Positions 16,910 through 27,964 of a stretch of DNA of 64,000 nt are shown in pieces. The position numbers and the translations under genes were made by a program. Under the pieces are notes generated by a model that worked only from the letters and a program-made list of their open reading frames with translations, ran no database searches and was not told where the DNA came from. Within the stretch, counting starts at the first letter, position 1. Each line of letters opens with the position of its first letter. The DNA comes from Streptomyces lydicus. Its GTDB lineage: Bacteria > Actinomycetota > Actinomycetes > Streptomycetales > Streptomycetaceae. Location: NCBI RefSeq assembly GCF_000717345.1, contig NZ_JNZA01000020.1, positions 97,834 through 161,833 on the forward strand, written 5' to 3'.

Positions 16910-17556
16910 TCGCCGCAGGCGCGGTCCGATTGGGCATTACGAGCACGCAACAACCGGGCACGGTGGCACTCCGTCGCCGCCGAGCTCACGAGCCGTACGA
17001 GGTCGGGGGCGCCCCCACCGTCCCCGTTTCCTGTCCCGAGCCCCGTGGTGGGCAGGGAATTCTCCGCCTCGTACCCCGGCCGGGGAGGCCGCATCCACAC
17101 CGCGGCCTCCCGGGAGCCGAATCCGCAGGGCAGTGACGCCGGGGCGGCGCCGGTGGGGACCGCCGGTGCGGGCATCCGGTCCCCGGCACCACGTGCCGTG
17201 AGATCAGGGGTAAGCGCGCCCCACTCCAGCCATTCCAGGATTCCCGGGAGTTCCTCGGCGCCGCCGGCTGCGATGAGCACGAGCAATTTCGGCCGATCGC
17301 TCAGGGGTTTCCCGTCGCGTCCGGTCCGCACGAACGCCACCGGGCCGGTCCGCGGCCACCGCCGCAGCACCGCGCTCCCCGCGTCCGCCGGCATCTCCAG
17401 GGCATCGAAGCGCACCCCCGTCAGCAGCTCCACCGGCTCCGGACCGGCGGTCGGCCAGCCCAGCTCGTCCTCGTACCAGCGGCGGACGGCGGAGGCGGCG
17501 GGGACGGCGGGAGCCCCGGCGAGAGAGCTGCGGGGGCGTGGAAGCACGCGGGCCAT
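16840..17556 (-). CDS. SCO3374-type protein, DNA primase/polymerase N-terminal-like
   Basis: A 238-residue protein that from memory matches the SCO3374 family found between lsr2 and clpC in streptomycetes. The N-terminal half (RRWYEDELGWPTAGPEPVEL, then TGVRFDALEMPADAG) resembles the fold of bifunctional primase/polymerase N-terminal domains, but the metal-binding acidic pair of a true primase is not evident. The C-terminal part (PPRPGYEAENSLPTTGLGTG, then DLVRLVSSAATECHRAR) is family-specific. It overlaps the lsr2 3' end tail-to-tail by 70 bases. The start is ATG at 17556. The function is unknown. Confidence 0.72.
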   Translation of the reverse strand: MARVLPRPRSSLAGAPAVPAASAVRRWYEDELGWPTAGPEPVELLTGVRFDALEMPADAGSAVLRRWPRTGPVAFVRTGRDGKPLSDRPKLLVLIAAGGAEELPGILEWLEWGALTPDLTARGAGDRMPAPAVPTGAAPASLPCGFGSREAAVWMRPPRPGYEAENSLPTTGLGTGNGDGGGAPDLVRLVSSAATECHRARLLRARNAQSDRACGDQPLAFSNASRMSAGTRPRSLTL

Positions 17557-17660
17557 GCCCCGTGCAACTCCTCACACTCCAGGAAGTTACGCTGAGTACG
17601 CGCCCCCATACGTGTCGTGTCCGGGGAAGAGGCGTGGCGGGGTATTCGGAGGCGCGCGGA

Positions 17661-17675
17661 TGTTCGCCCGTAGCG
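17661..17675 (+). promoter_or_regulatory. ClgR-box-like site 1 upstream of clpC
   Basis: TGTTCGC-CCGTA-GCG fits, from memory, the ClgR activator motif GTTCGC-N5-GCG of actinobacterial clp genes. It lies 380 bases upstream of clpC. Confidence 0.5.
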
Positions 17676-17815
17676 GATGGAAGCGGCCCGCGCCGCATGG
17701 AGTGTCAGTGGCAGCGGGTAAGACAGTCTCAGTGGGAAGAGACGGTGTGACCGGCGCACACGGCGCCCCGGCCCCGCCGACGGCGGGATGCGGGCGGCGT
17801 GTCGGGGACGGGCGC

Positions 17816-17829
17816 GTTCGCCACGGGCG
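17816..17829 (+). promoter_or_regulatory. ClgR-box-like site 2 upstream of clpC
   Basis: GTTCGC-CACGG-GCG is a second match to the same motif, 32 bases upstream of the SigR-type promoter and in the same orientation. The rest of the 498-base gap shows no gene. Confidence 0.55.
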
Positions 17830-17860
17830 TAGTGGCGGACGGCGTATATGCCTGGCCTGC

Positions 17861-17887
17861 GGGAACATCGTCTCGCACCATCGAGTT
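17861..17887 (+). promoter_or_regulatory. SigR-type promoter of clpC
   Basis: GGGAAC at 17861 is followed by exactly 18 bases and then GTTG (GTT at 17885-17887), matching the SigR (thiol-oxidative stress sigma) consensus GGGAAY-N18-GTT. From memory, clpC belongs to the SigR regulon in S. coelicolor. The transcript would have a leader of about 160 bases. Confidence 0.65.
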
Positions 17888-18054
17888 GGAGCAGATGTCA
17901 GCTGTTCGGCAGTAAATTTCCCCGCCGGAGCGGGGGTGATCCGGACGGGTGTCGGCAGTTGGAATGAGCTGTCCCGCCCCGCGGGACTAGCATGCGGAAG
18001 GACAGGGAGGGGACCGACCCCTAACTGCCTGACCGCTCTGAGGAGCGATTAACG

Positions 18055-20580
<2,526 letters not shown>

Positions 20581-20633
20581 GCGGAGTCCCGGCGAAAGCG
20601 TTAATCGCCGCCGACTTCACCCCGGCGCACAAC

Positions 20634-20690
20634 GCGCATACGGCACTGCCCGGAATCGTTTCTCACGGTTCCGGGCAGTGCCGTATGTGC
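20634..20690 (+). terminator. Long hairpin terminator after clpC
   Basis: A perfect 19-bp stem (20637-20655 with 20669-20687) extends inward and outward by a few pairs to about 25 bp around a TTTCTCA loop. It lies 54 bases beyond the clpC stop. Between it and the convergent NACHT gene (20691-20914) there is only non-coding DNA with no recognised element. Confidence 0.85.
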
Positions 20691-20914
20691 GGGGTGTTCT
20701 TCCTGATCTCTGATGTTCCGCATGTGATGTCGAAAATGCGGCGGGGCGGCGTGAGGATCTCTTTTCGGCCGTATGTGCTGAGTACCCCGCCCGCGACGAA
20801 TTCCGTAGGGAACGCCGTTCCCGGAACGAATAGCGGCCGATCAGCGACCGGCCCGTTTCGGAAAGGCGGCCCGCTCCGCGCCGGAATGCCCAGGTCGCGA
20901 CGGCCCCCGGCCCG

Positions 20915-23900
20915 CTAGGAACGGGGCCGGGGGTGCCGGGTGAGTTCGACGTGGGGCGGCAGATCGTCGGCGGGCTCCGGGCGGAGGCCGCCGAGATAGA
21001 CCTTCTGAAGGTCACGCAGACCGGCCATCGAGGGAAGGGCGATCGGCGCGTCGTTGGTCATGTGGCCGTTGTACAGCTCAAGGGAACGCAGGTGCGGGAA
21101 CGCCGGGAGGACCGCGCGCAGCACCGCGCCCAGGCGGGGCACCGGCACCCGCCCCATGTTGAGGAGGGCCAGAGTCCTGACCTGAGGGAGCCGGAGGCCG
21201 GGCGGGACGTGCAGCGAGACCTCGTCCGATGCCACCCCCAGCGACAGCCAGTCCAGTTCGGGCAGCGATGCCAGCTCGCCCCATTGGTCCTCGCCGAAAC
21301 CGTCGGTGAGCCGGGGCAACTGCAGGCTGCGCAGCCGGGGCCAGGCCGCCAGCCCCGCGCACTCGGCCCCGACCGGCCGGCCGAGCGTCAGATAGGTCAG
21401 CGGCGCGCCCGCGGGCAGCGCCGCGGTGCCCTCCGGGAGGCCGGTGTAGAGGGAGAGGCTGGTGAGGCCGGTCAGTGCGGCGAGCCCGCGCGGAGTCGGC
21501 AGATCCGTGTCCTGCGGCCCGGAGAGGTTCAGCGTATGGATGCCGAGTTCCGCCAGCGGGGCGAGGTTTTCGACCGCGGGGCAGCCCCACAGTGACAGCC
21601 ACTCCAGTGCCGGGAACGCCCGGAGGAAGGCGAGATCACTGATCACGGGGTTCCCCGTGATCGTCAGGTTCTCCAGGGGCTCGTGCACCAGCTCGTCGAG
21701 GAGTTCACGGGCGGTGAAGGAGCCGCTCACTGCCACCCGCGCCCGGCCGCCGAGCGCCTTCAGCGCGCGCAGCTCCGCGGTGGTCTCAGCGGTGACCATC
21801 GCGCGCGGGTCCAGGTGCCGCACGACGTCCCGGGCATACCGCTCCGTCTCGAACGACCGCCACGCCGAGGCAAGTTGAACCTGCGTGCCGAACGCGGGGT
21901 GTTCGACGAACCGCTTGACGACCTCGAAGGCCGCGTCCGAGGCGAGCAGCTCCGCGGTCGCCACCACCTCCTGCGCCTCGTCGTCCGCCAGCCCGTCCGG
22001 CCCGGGCAGCAACTCCAGGACGAACGGCCCCACCTCTGCCAGCAGCCGGGACTCCTCGCGGCTGCGGGGCGGCAGGATCGCCCGGGCCCGCTCGTCCACC
22101 TCCTGGCGCACCCGCGGATCGAGCTCCGTCGCGTGCTCCAGGCAGGCCAGGGCGAGGAGGTGGACGCGCAGCCGGCCGCGGTCGTCCGCCAGGCCGTCGC
22201 CGTACGCGAGCAACTCCCGCAGCAGTTCCGCCCGTTCACGCGGCCGGGCGTGCGCCACCGCCATCCGGATCACGTCCTCCCACTGGGAGTCCGCCGCGTG
22301 CTCCACCAGCAGCCCGAAGTCGCCGTCCTCGACCGCCGCCTTCGCGCCCAGGTAGTCCTGGAAGGTGCGGTGGACGAACTGGACCGAGCCGGGGGCCGGT
22401 TCGCGCAGCAGACCGCTGCGCAGCAGCAGGTGGCGGAAGACGGCCTCCGCGCTGCCCTGCGCCGCCGCGGACGGGACGGCCGGCAGCGCCTCCGCCACGA
22501 TGCGCTCCGCCCGCGCCCGGTCCAGTTCCGTCCGGCCGTTGCGGATGAGCCAGTACGCCAGCCGTTGCAGCAGCTGGATCTGCGGGGCGTCGCCGAGGTC
22601 GATGCCGGTGGGGGCGGCCATGTCGCGTTCGCGGTCGCGGCGGGAGAGCAGCATCGCCAGCGCCGCGTCGTACAGCTCCTTGCGGCCGGTGGGCAGATAG
22701 CCGCGGCGGTCGCGGTGCAGGGCGCAGATCAGCGCGCACATCAGCGGGTTGGTGGCGAGCCGGGCCAGGTCCTGTTTGGTGTGTACGGCGGTCAGCAGCG
22801 ACTGCCGGTAGGCGTCGAGTGCCGTGGTGTCCGTCCCGTCGCGGCGGGCCGCGTCGTGCCAGCGGCCGATGAACGCGGTGACCTCGGCGCGGCGCATGGG
22901 GGCCAGCGTCAGCTCGTCGAAGCCGTCGGCGGCGAGCCAGTCGTCGCGGACGGCGGAGGGGCGGGTGGTGAGCAGCCACAGGCTGTCCGGGAAGGCGTCG
23001 AGCAGGTCGCGCAGCCAGCGGCGGGCCTGCTCGCGTTCCCGGTCGGGGATCTCGTCGAGCCCGTCGACGAGGAGGAGGGCCCGCCCGGAGGACAGGACCC
23101 GGTCGGTCCAGCCGTCGGGCTGCGAGCCGGCGACGGGGCAGCCGACGGCGGCCAGGAACCGTTCGGGGGTGGGCAGCGGCGCGCCGTCGCGGGTGAGGGT
23201 GCGCAGCGGCAGGACGAAGGGAACGCGGCCGTAGAGGTGGGGGAGGGGCGTCTCGGCGGGGGGCTTGGTGCACGAGACGGCCAGCCACTGGACGAGGGTC
23301 GTCTTGCCCGAGCCGGCGACGCCCCGCAGCAGGACCCGGTCCCGGCCGGAAAGGGCCTGGTCGGCGGGGGCGGGGGCAGGCGCGGGCGGTCCGGAGTCGC
23401 CGCCCCACGGGCCGAGGGAGCCGACGTCGGGGGCGGCCGGCGAGGTCGCCTCCAGGCTCATGTACGCGGCGTCGAGCGGCCACCGGTCGGGGGAATGGGC
23501 GAGGTCGATGCCGTAGAGGGTGAGCCTGCTGTGCTTGCGGGCGATGTACGCGAGATAGGTGCGCTCGAAGGCGGTGTCGGCGGCGCGGGGGGAGGGGCAG
23601 CGGGCCAGGAACGCGTCCATGGCGGTGATCAGGCCGTCGAGGTTGCGGCTCTGCTGGACGAGGGTGCGGGCCACGAAGGCCGAGCGCTGGGTGAAGAAGT
23701 GCACGATGTGCAGGCAGGCGGTGTCGACCAGGGCGTCGTGCAGCAGCTCCGCGTCCCGGGAGAGGTCGCGGGCGGCGTGCGGGCTCGCGGAGCGCAGGCG
23801 CGCGGCGAGGGCGGCGGGCCCGAGGTGTACGGCCTGGACGTCGTCCATGTGGAGGTCGCCGAGGCCGCGCAGCGTGGTGGCCAGGGCGCCGGCGAGGGCG

Positions 23901-24154
23901 TCCTCCTCCGTGGCGGGCACCGGCCGCTCGCCGGGACCGCGGGCGCGTAAGGAGCGCTCGACCAACTCCCCGGCGAGCTTGCGCAGCTCCTTGTCGCCGA
24001 GTGTGCGCCGCTCGCCCTTGAAGGAGACCAGGCCGGATATCCGTACGGGGCCGGGGACCAGGGCCGCCCCCGGGCCGTCCTGGAGGAACAGTTTCCTGAC
24101 GAGTGGTGCGAGCACGCTCGACGCGAGCCGGACGCCTGCTGCTGTCGGGTCCAT
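20915..24154 (-). CDS. NACHT-LRR protein (bacterial NLR-like STAND ATPase), possible anti-phage sensor
   Basis: A 1079-residue STAND NTPase. Residues 1-240 form a mostly helical N-terminal domain. A Pro/Ala linker (255-268) is followed by the NACHT core: Walker A RGVAGSGKTTLVQW (277-290), Walker B RALLLVDGLDEIPDRE (358-373) and sensor LWLLTTRPSA (392-401). Its helical end has FVHRTFQDYLGAKA (593-606). Residues 640-820 are helical, HEAT-like. Residues 828-1060 hold degenerate leucine-rich repeats (LENLTITGNP, LEWLSLWGC, LTSLSLYTGL, LRSLQLPRL, LDWLSLGV, VRTLALLNMG, LRSLELYNG). Bacterial NACHT proteins are known phage-defence proteins; here the LRRs would be the sensor. No separate nuclease or pore domain is seen. 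Leu69 is TTA (23948-23950). It is a single gene between clpC and an M23 peptidase. Confidence 0.88.
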   Translation of the reverse strand: MDPTAAGVRLASSVLAPLVRKLFLQDGPGAALVPGPVRISGLVSFKGERRTLGDKELRKLAGELVERSLRARGPGERPVPATEEDALAGALATTLRGLGDLHMDDVQAVHLGPAALAARLRSASPHAARDLSRDAELLHDALVDTACLHIVHFFTQRSAFVARTLVQQSRNLDGLITAMDAFLARCPSPRAADTAFERTYLAYIARKHSRLTLYGIDLAHSPDRWPLDAAYMSLEATSPAAPDVGSLGPWGGDSGPPAPAPAPADQALSGRDRVLLRGVAGSGKTTLVQWLAVSCTKPPAETPLPHLYGRVPFVLPLRTLTRDGAPLPTPERFLAAVGCPVAGSQPDGWTDRVLSSGRALLLVDGLDEIPDREREQARRWLRDLLDAFPDSLWLLTTRPSAVRDDWLAADGFDELTLAPMRRAEVTAFIGRWHDAARRDGTDTTALDAYRQSLLTAVHTKQDLARLATNPLMCALICALHRDRRGYLPTGRKELYDAALAMLLSRRDRERDMAAPTGIDLGDAPQIQLLQRLAYWLIRNGRTELDRARAERIVAEALPAVPSAAAQGSAEAVFRHLLLRSGLLREPAPGSVQFVHRTFQDYLGAKAAVEDGDFGLLVEHAADSQWEDVIRMAVAHARPRERAELLRELLAYGDGLADDRGRLRVHLLALACLEHATELDPRVRQEVDERARAILPPRSREESRLLAEVGPFVLELLPGPDGLADDEAQEVVATAELLASDAAFEVVKRFVEHPAFGTQVQLASAWRSFETERYARDVVRHLDPRAMVTAETTAELRALKALGGRARVAVSGSFTARELLDELVHEPLENLTITGNPVISDLAFLRAFPALEWLSLWGCPAVENLAPLAELGIHTLNLSGPQDTDLPTPRGLAALTGLTSLSLYTGLPEGTAALPAGAPLTYLTLGRPVGAECAGLAAWPRLRSLQLPRLTDGFGEDQWGELASLPELDWLSLGVASDEVSLHVPPGLRLPQVRTLALLNMGRVPVPRLGAVLRAVLPAFPHLRSLELYNGHMTNDAPIALPSMAGLRDLQKVYLGGLRPEPADDLPPHVELTRHPRPRS

Positions 24155-24277
24155 CGTGCGGTCCGCCCTCCCCTGGCCGGTGCTGCCGACGCGGCCAGGC
24201 TAGCCGGAAGGGGTGTGGCCGCGGTCACGAATTCCACTTTTCCCGGGCGCCCGGAAAGGGATATCCGACGGCCCCGG

Positions 24278-24317
24278 GTAATCCAGGTCACACATTTCCG
24301 AGTAACCCGGGTCACAC
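24278..24317. repeat. Two 16-base direct repeats upstream of the NACHT gene
   Basis: GTAATCCAGGTCACAC (24278-24293) and GTAACCCGGGTCACAC (24302-24317) differ at two positions and are spaced 24 bases apart, about two helical turns. They lie 124-163 bases upstream of the NACHT-LRR start and also upstream of the M23 gene's leader. They could be a regulator binding site for either. Confidence 0.6.
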
Positions 24318-24349
24318 GGAAAAGGTATTTGATCTCCTCCCCGCGTGAC

Positions 24350-24721
24350 ATGACACACAGGCCCCGAGGGCCCTACTAAACAATTTAGGGGGAGCGGGGT
24401 GCGGAAAACAGGGGGTGCGCGGGGCCCGGCGCGGGCCGCGGGGGCGGCCCGGCGGGCCGGCGGGCCCCCACCCGCGCAACGCGGGGGTAAAGCGCCTGAT
24501 CAGGCGGGGTTTCACGCCCTCAACGACTGTCCGAAATGACCGGGTTAGCGGCTTTCGCTCAGATCGTTGGGTGGGTGGCAAGAGGCGGATTTCCCGCGTT
24601 TCGCGTACGGGCCGGGATAGTAGAAAGGCCCCTTGGCGGGGCGGCGATGAGCGGTTACCAAGGAATGGCGATCCCGGACCGCAGCCGGGAAAACCAATCA
24701 CTTTCCGGAGGAAGAACCCGC
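24350..24721 (+). other. Long leader region of the M23 peptidase gene
   Basis: This gene-free stretch begins with a possible promoter, ATGACA (24350-24355), 18 bases, TACTAA (24374-24379); the -10 is weak. The putative leader then holds an extremely GC-rich fold-back segment (24411-24480), a perfect 14-base palindrome CGCCTGATCAGGCG (24493-24506), and a final GGAGGA ribosome binding site at about 24707. It does not contain the conserved blocks of the ydaO-type c-di-AMP riboswitch known from other Streptomyces cell-wall hydrolase genes. Confidence 0.4.
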
Positions 24722-25393
24722 ATGTCGAAGTTCACCGCCATTCGCAATTCCAAGAAGACCGCTGTGCGCAACCGCGTCGCCGTCGTGGCCGCCGGTATCG
24801 GTGTGACCGCCGCGCTCGGCGCCGGTGTCGCCTCCGCCGCCGACGGCGGTCTGATGCACCTCACCTCGGGCGTCGGCTCGGCCGTCACCGCGCAGGCCGA
24901 CGCGCAGGCCAAGGCCGCCGCCGACGCCAAGGCCGCCGCGGCCAAGGCCAAGAAGGATGCGGTCAAGAAGGCCGACGCCTGGGTCAAGCCGGTCGACAAG
25001 TACACGCTGGGCGAGCCCTTCGGCATCCCCGGCAGCCACTGGGCGCACAAGCACAGCGGTCAGGACTTCGTCGTGCCGACCGGCACCGCGGTCAAGGCCG
25101 TCCACAAGGGCACCGTCGTCAAGGCCGGTCCCTGGGGTGGCGGCGACGGCCCGGCGTACGGCAACGCCATCGTGATCAAGCACGACAACGGCATGTACAC
25201 CCAGTACGCGCACCTGTCACAGATACAGGTCCATGTCGGGCAGCAGGTCGGCGCCGGTCAGCAGATCGCGCTCTCCGGCAGCACCGGCAACTCCACCGGC
25301 CCCCACCTGCACTTCGAGGTCCGCACCGGCCCCAACTACGGGTCGGGCATCGAGCCGACCGGATTCCTGCGGGCTCACGGCGACGCCGTCTGA
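24722..25393 (+). CDS. Secreted M23-family peptidase (LytM-type)
   Basis: A 223-residue predicted peptidoglycan endopeptidase. The signal region is basic then hydrophobic (RNRVAVVAAGIGVTAALG), with cleavage near ASAAD (about residue 40). An Ala/Lys-rich helical linker (55-85) precedes the LytM domain. Zinc ligands are H111 and D115 in HKHSGQDF and the HxH in GPHLHFEV (195-197). A conserved tyrosine/histidine pair sits in YTQYAHLSQ. The ATG at 24722 follows GGAGGA. The 3' end overlaps that of the convergent TetR gene by 19 bases. It probably remodels the wall during growth or sporulation. Confidence 0.92.
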   Translation: MSKFTAIRNSKKTAVRNRVAVVAAGIGVTAALGAGVASAADGGLMHLTSGVGSAVTAQADAQAKAAADAKAAAAKAKKDAVKKADAWVKPVDKYTLGEPFGIPGSHWAHKHSGQDFVVPTGTAVKAVHKGTVVKAGPWGGGDGPAYGNAIVIKHDNGMYTQYAHLSQIQVHVGQQVGAGQQIALSGSTGNSTGPHLHFEVRTGPNYGSGIEPTGFLRAHGDAV

Positions 25394-25986
25394 GCTGAAT
25401 CCGGCCGGGCTGGCCGGCGGCTCGGCGGGTTTGCCGCCGTGACCAGTTCTGTGGCGACCTCGAGGATGGCCTTGCGCTTCTCCTCGGGGTCGCCCTCCAC
25501 GTTCTGCATCGCGAACATGCCCGCGTGCATGGAGAACAGTGCGGTGATGCAGCGCACCTGATCCGCCAGCTCGGAATCGGGCTCCTTGAGGAGCCCGAAG
25601 AGCGTCAGCATCCGCTCCTTGAAGGTCTCCCCGATGCTCAGGTCGCGCACCGTGGCCTGGTTCTCCTGCATGAAACGGAACAGCGGTTCGGCCGTGCGCA
25701 GCGACTCGCTGTAGCGCCGGATCAGCTCCGTCTTCGTCTCCAGGGTGCGCGGCTGCCCCTCGGCCCAGGTGATCAGCTCGTCGATGGGCCTGGTCAGGTC
25801 CTGGAACAGGCTGATGACGATGTCTTCCTTGGTCTTGAAGTGGTAGTACAGCGCCGCCTTCGTGACCTCCAGCTTCTCGGCGATCTCGCGCAGCGACGTC
25901 TTCTCGTAGCCCTGCTCGGAGAACAGCTCCAGAGCGACGTCCTGGATGCGCTGGTGGGTGTTTCCCCTGCGCGCCTGTGTGCTCAT
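25375..25986 (-). CDS. TetR-family repressor of the adjacent MFS exporter
   Basis: A 203-residue TetR regulator. The DNA-binding domain is at 12-58: RIQDVALELFSEQGYEKTSL, then REIAEKLEVTKAALYYHFKT with a classic HTH. The helical ligand domain follows (LIRRYSESLRTAEPLFRFMQ). The start is ATG at 25986. It is divergent from an MFS drug exporter gene, with a 23-base inverted repeat in the 141-base gap, so it very likely represses both genes until a small toxic compound binds. The ligand is unknown. The tail reads APSQ-like low complexity (PPSRRPARPDSAQTASP) and overlaps the M23 gene end. Confidence 0.93.
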   Translation of the reverse strand: MSTQARRGNTHQRIQDVALELFSEQGYEKTSLREIAEKLEVTKAALYYHFKTKEDIVISLFQDLTRPIDELITWAEGQPRTLETKTELIRRYSESLRTAEPLFRFMQENQATVRDLSIGETFKERMLTLFGLLKEPDSELADQVRCITALFSMHAGMFAMQNVEGDPEEKRKAILEVATELVTAANPPSRRPARPDSAQTASP

Positions 25987-26044
25987 GGTGCTCTCCTGCG
26001 TCGTCGGTACTGGTCAGAGGGCTGCCCGGACGGGCGCAGGAGAA

Positions 26045-26116
26045 ACTTACTTGACGCCCGGCTAGTTAGCCGCCTATCTTTCCCACTGTACTGAACTAGC
26101 CGGGCGGCAAGTAAGT
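26045..26116. promoter_or_regulatory. Operator region of the TetR-MFS pair
   Basis: A 23-base arm (26045-26067) and its complement (26094-26116) match at 22 of 23 positions across a 26-base spacer. The left arm also contains the tight palindrome GGCTAGTTAGCC (26060-26071). Each arm carries CTTACTTG(A/C)CG reading inward. The repeat ends directly before the AGGAG of the MFS gene. It is the likely double binding site of the TetR protein, covering both promoters. Confidence 0.8.
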
Positions 26117-26124
26117 AGGAGTGA

Positions 26125-27768
<1,644 letters not shown>

Positions 27769-27771
27769 TCC

Positions 27772-27959
27772 CACGTTGTCGTCTGCGGCGCCGCGGTGGT
27801 TGCTCGCCGTTGCGCCTGCGGCGGGCCGGGTGGTCTGTGGGTGCGGTGACGGACCTCCGGGGCCTTGTGTGTGGACTGCTTCGCTTTACGTCCACACACA
27901 AGGCCCCTCCCCGCAGGCGCAACGGTGAGACGACACACGGCGGGAAAGCCAACAACGTG
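27772..27959. terminator. Nested inverted repeats between convergent genes (bidirectional terminator)
   Basis: The centre is a perfect 18-bp stem (27859-27876 with 27890-27907, 13-base loop). Around it, 27803-27821 pairs with 27911-27929 at 18 of 19 positions, GTCGTCT (27778-27784) pairs with AGACGAC (27928-27934), and CACGTTGT (27772-27779) pairs with ACAACGTG (27952-27959). It fills the whole gap between the MFS and cseC stops. The inner stem is a good two-way terminator, and the outer arms are more than a terminator needs. Confidence 0.75.
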
Positions 27960-27964
27960 CGGCG

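Noticed and set aside
24380..24721. ydaO-type c-di-AMP riboswitch before the M23 peptidase gene
   Set aside because: The expected conserved blocks (such as the GGGGUGAAU and CCGACAGCUAACC segments) are not found.
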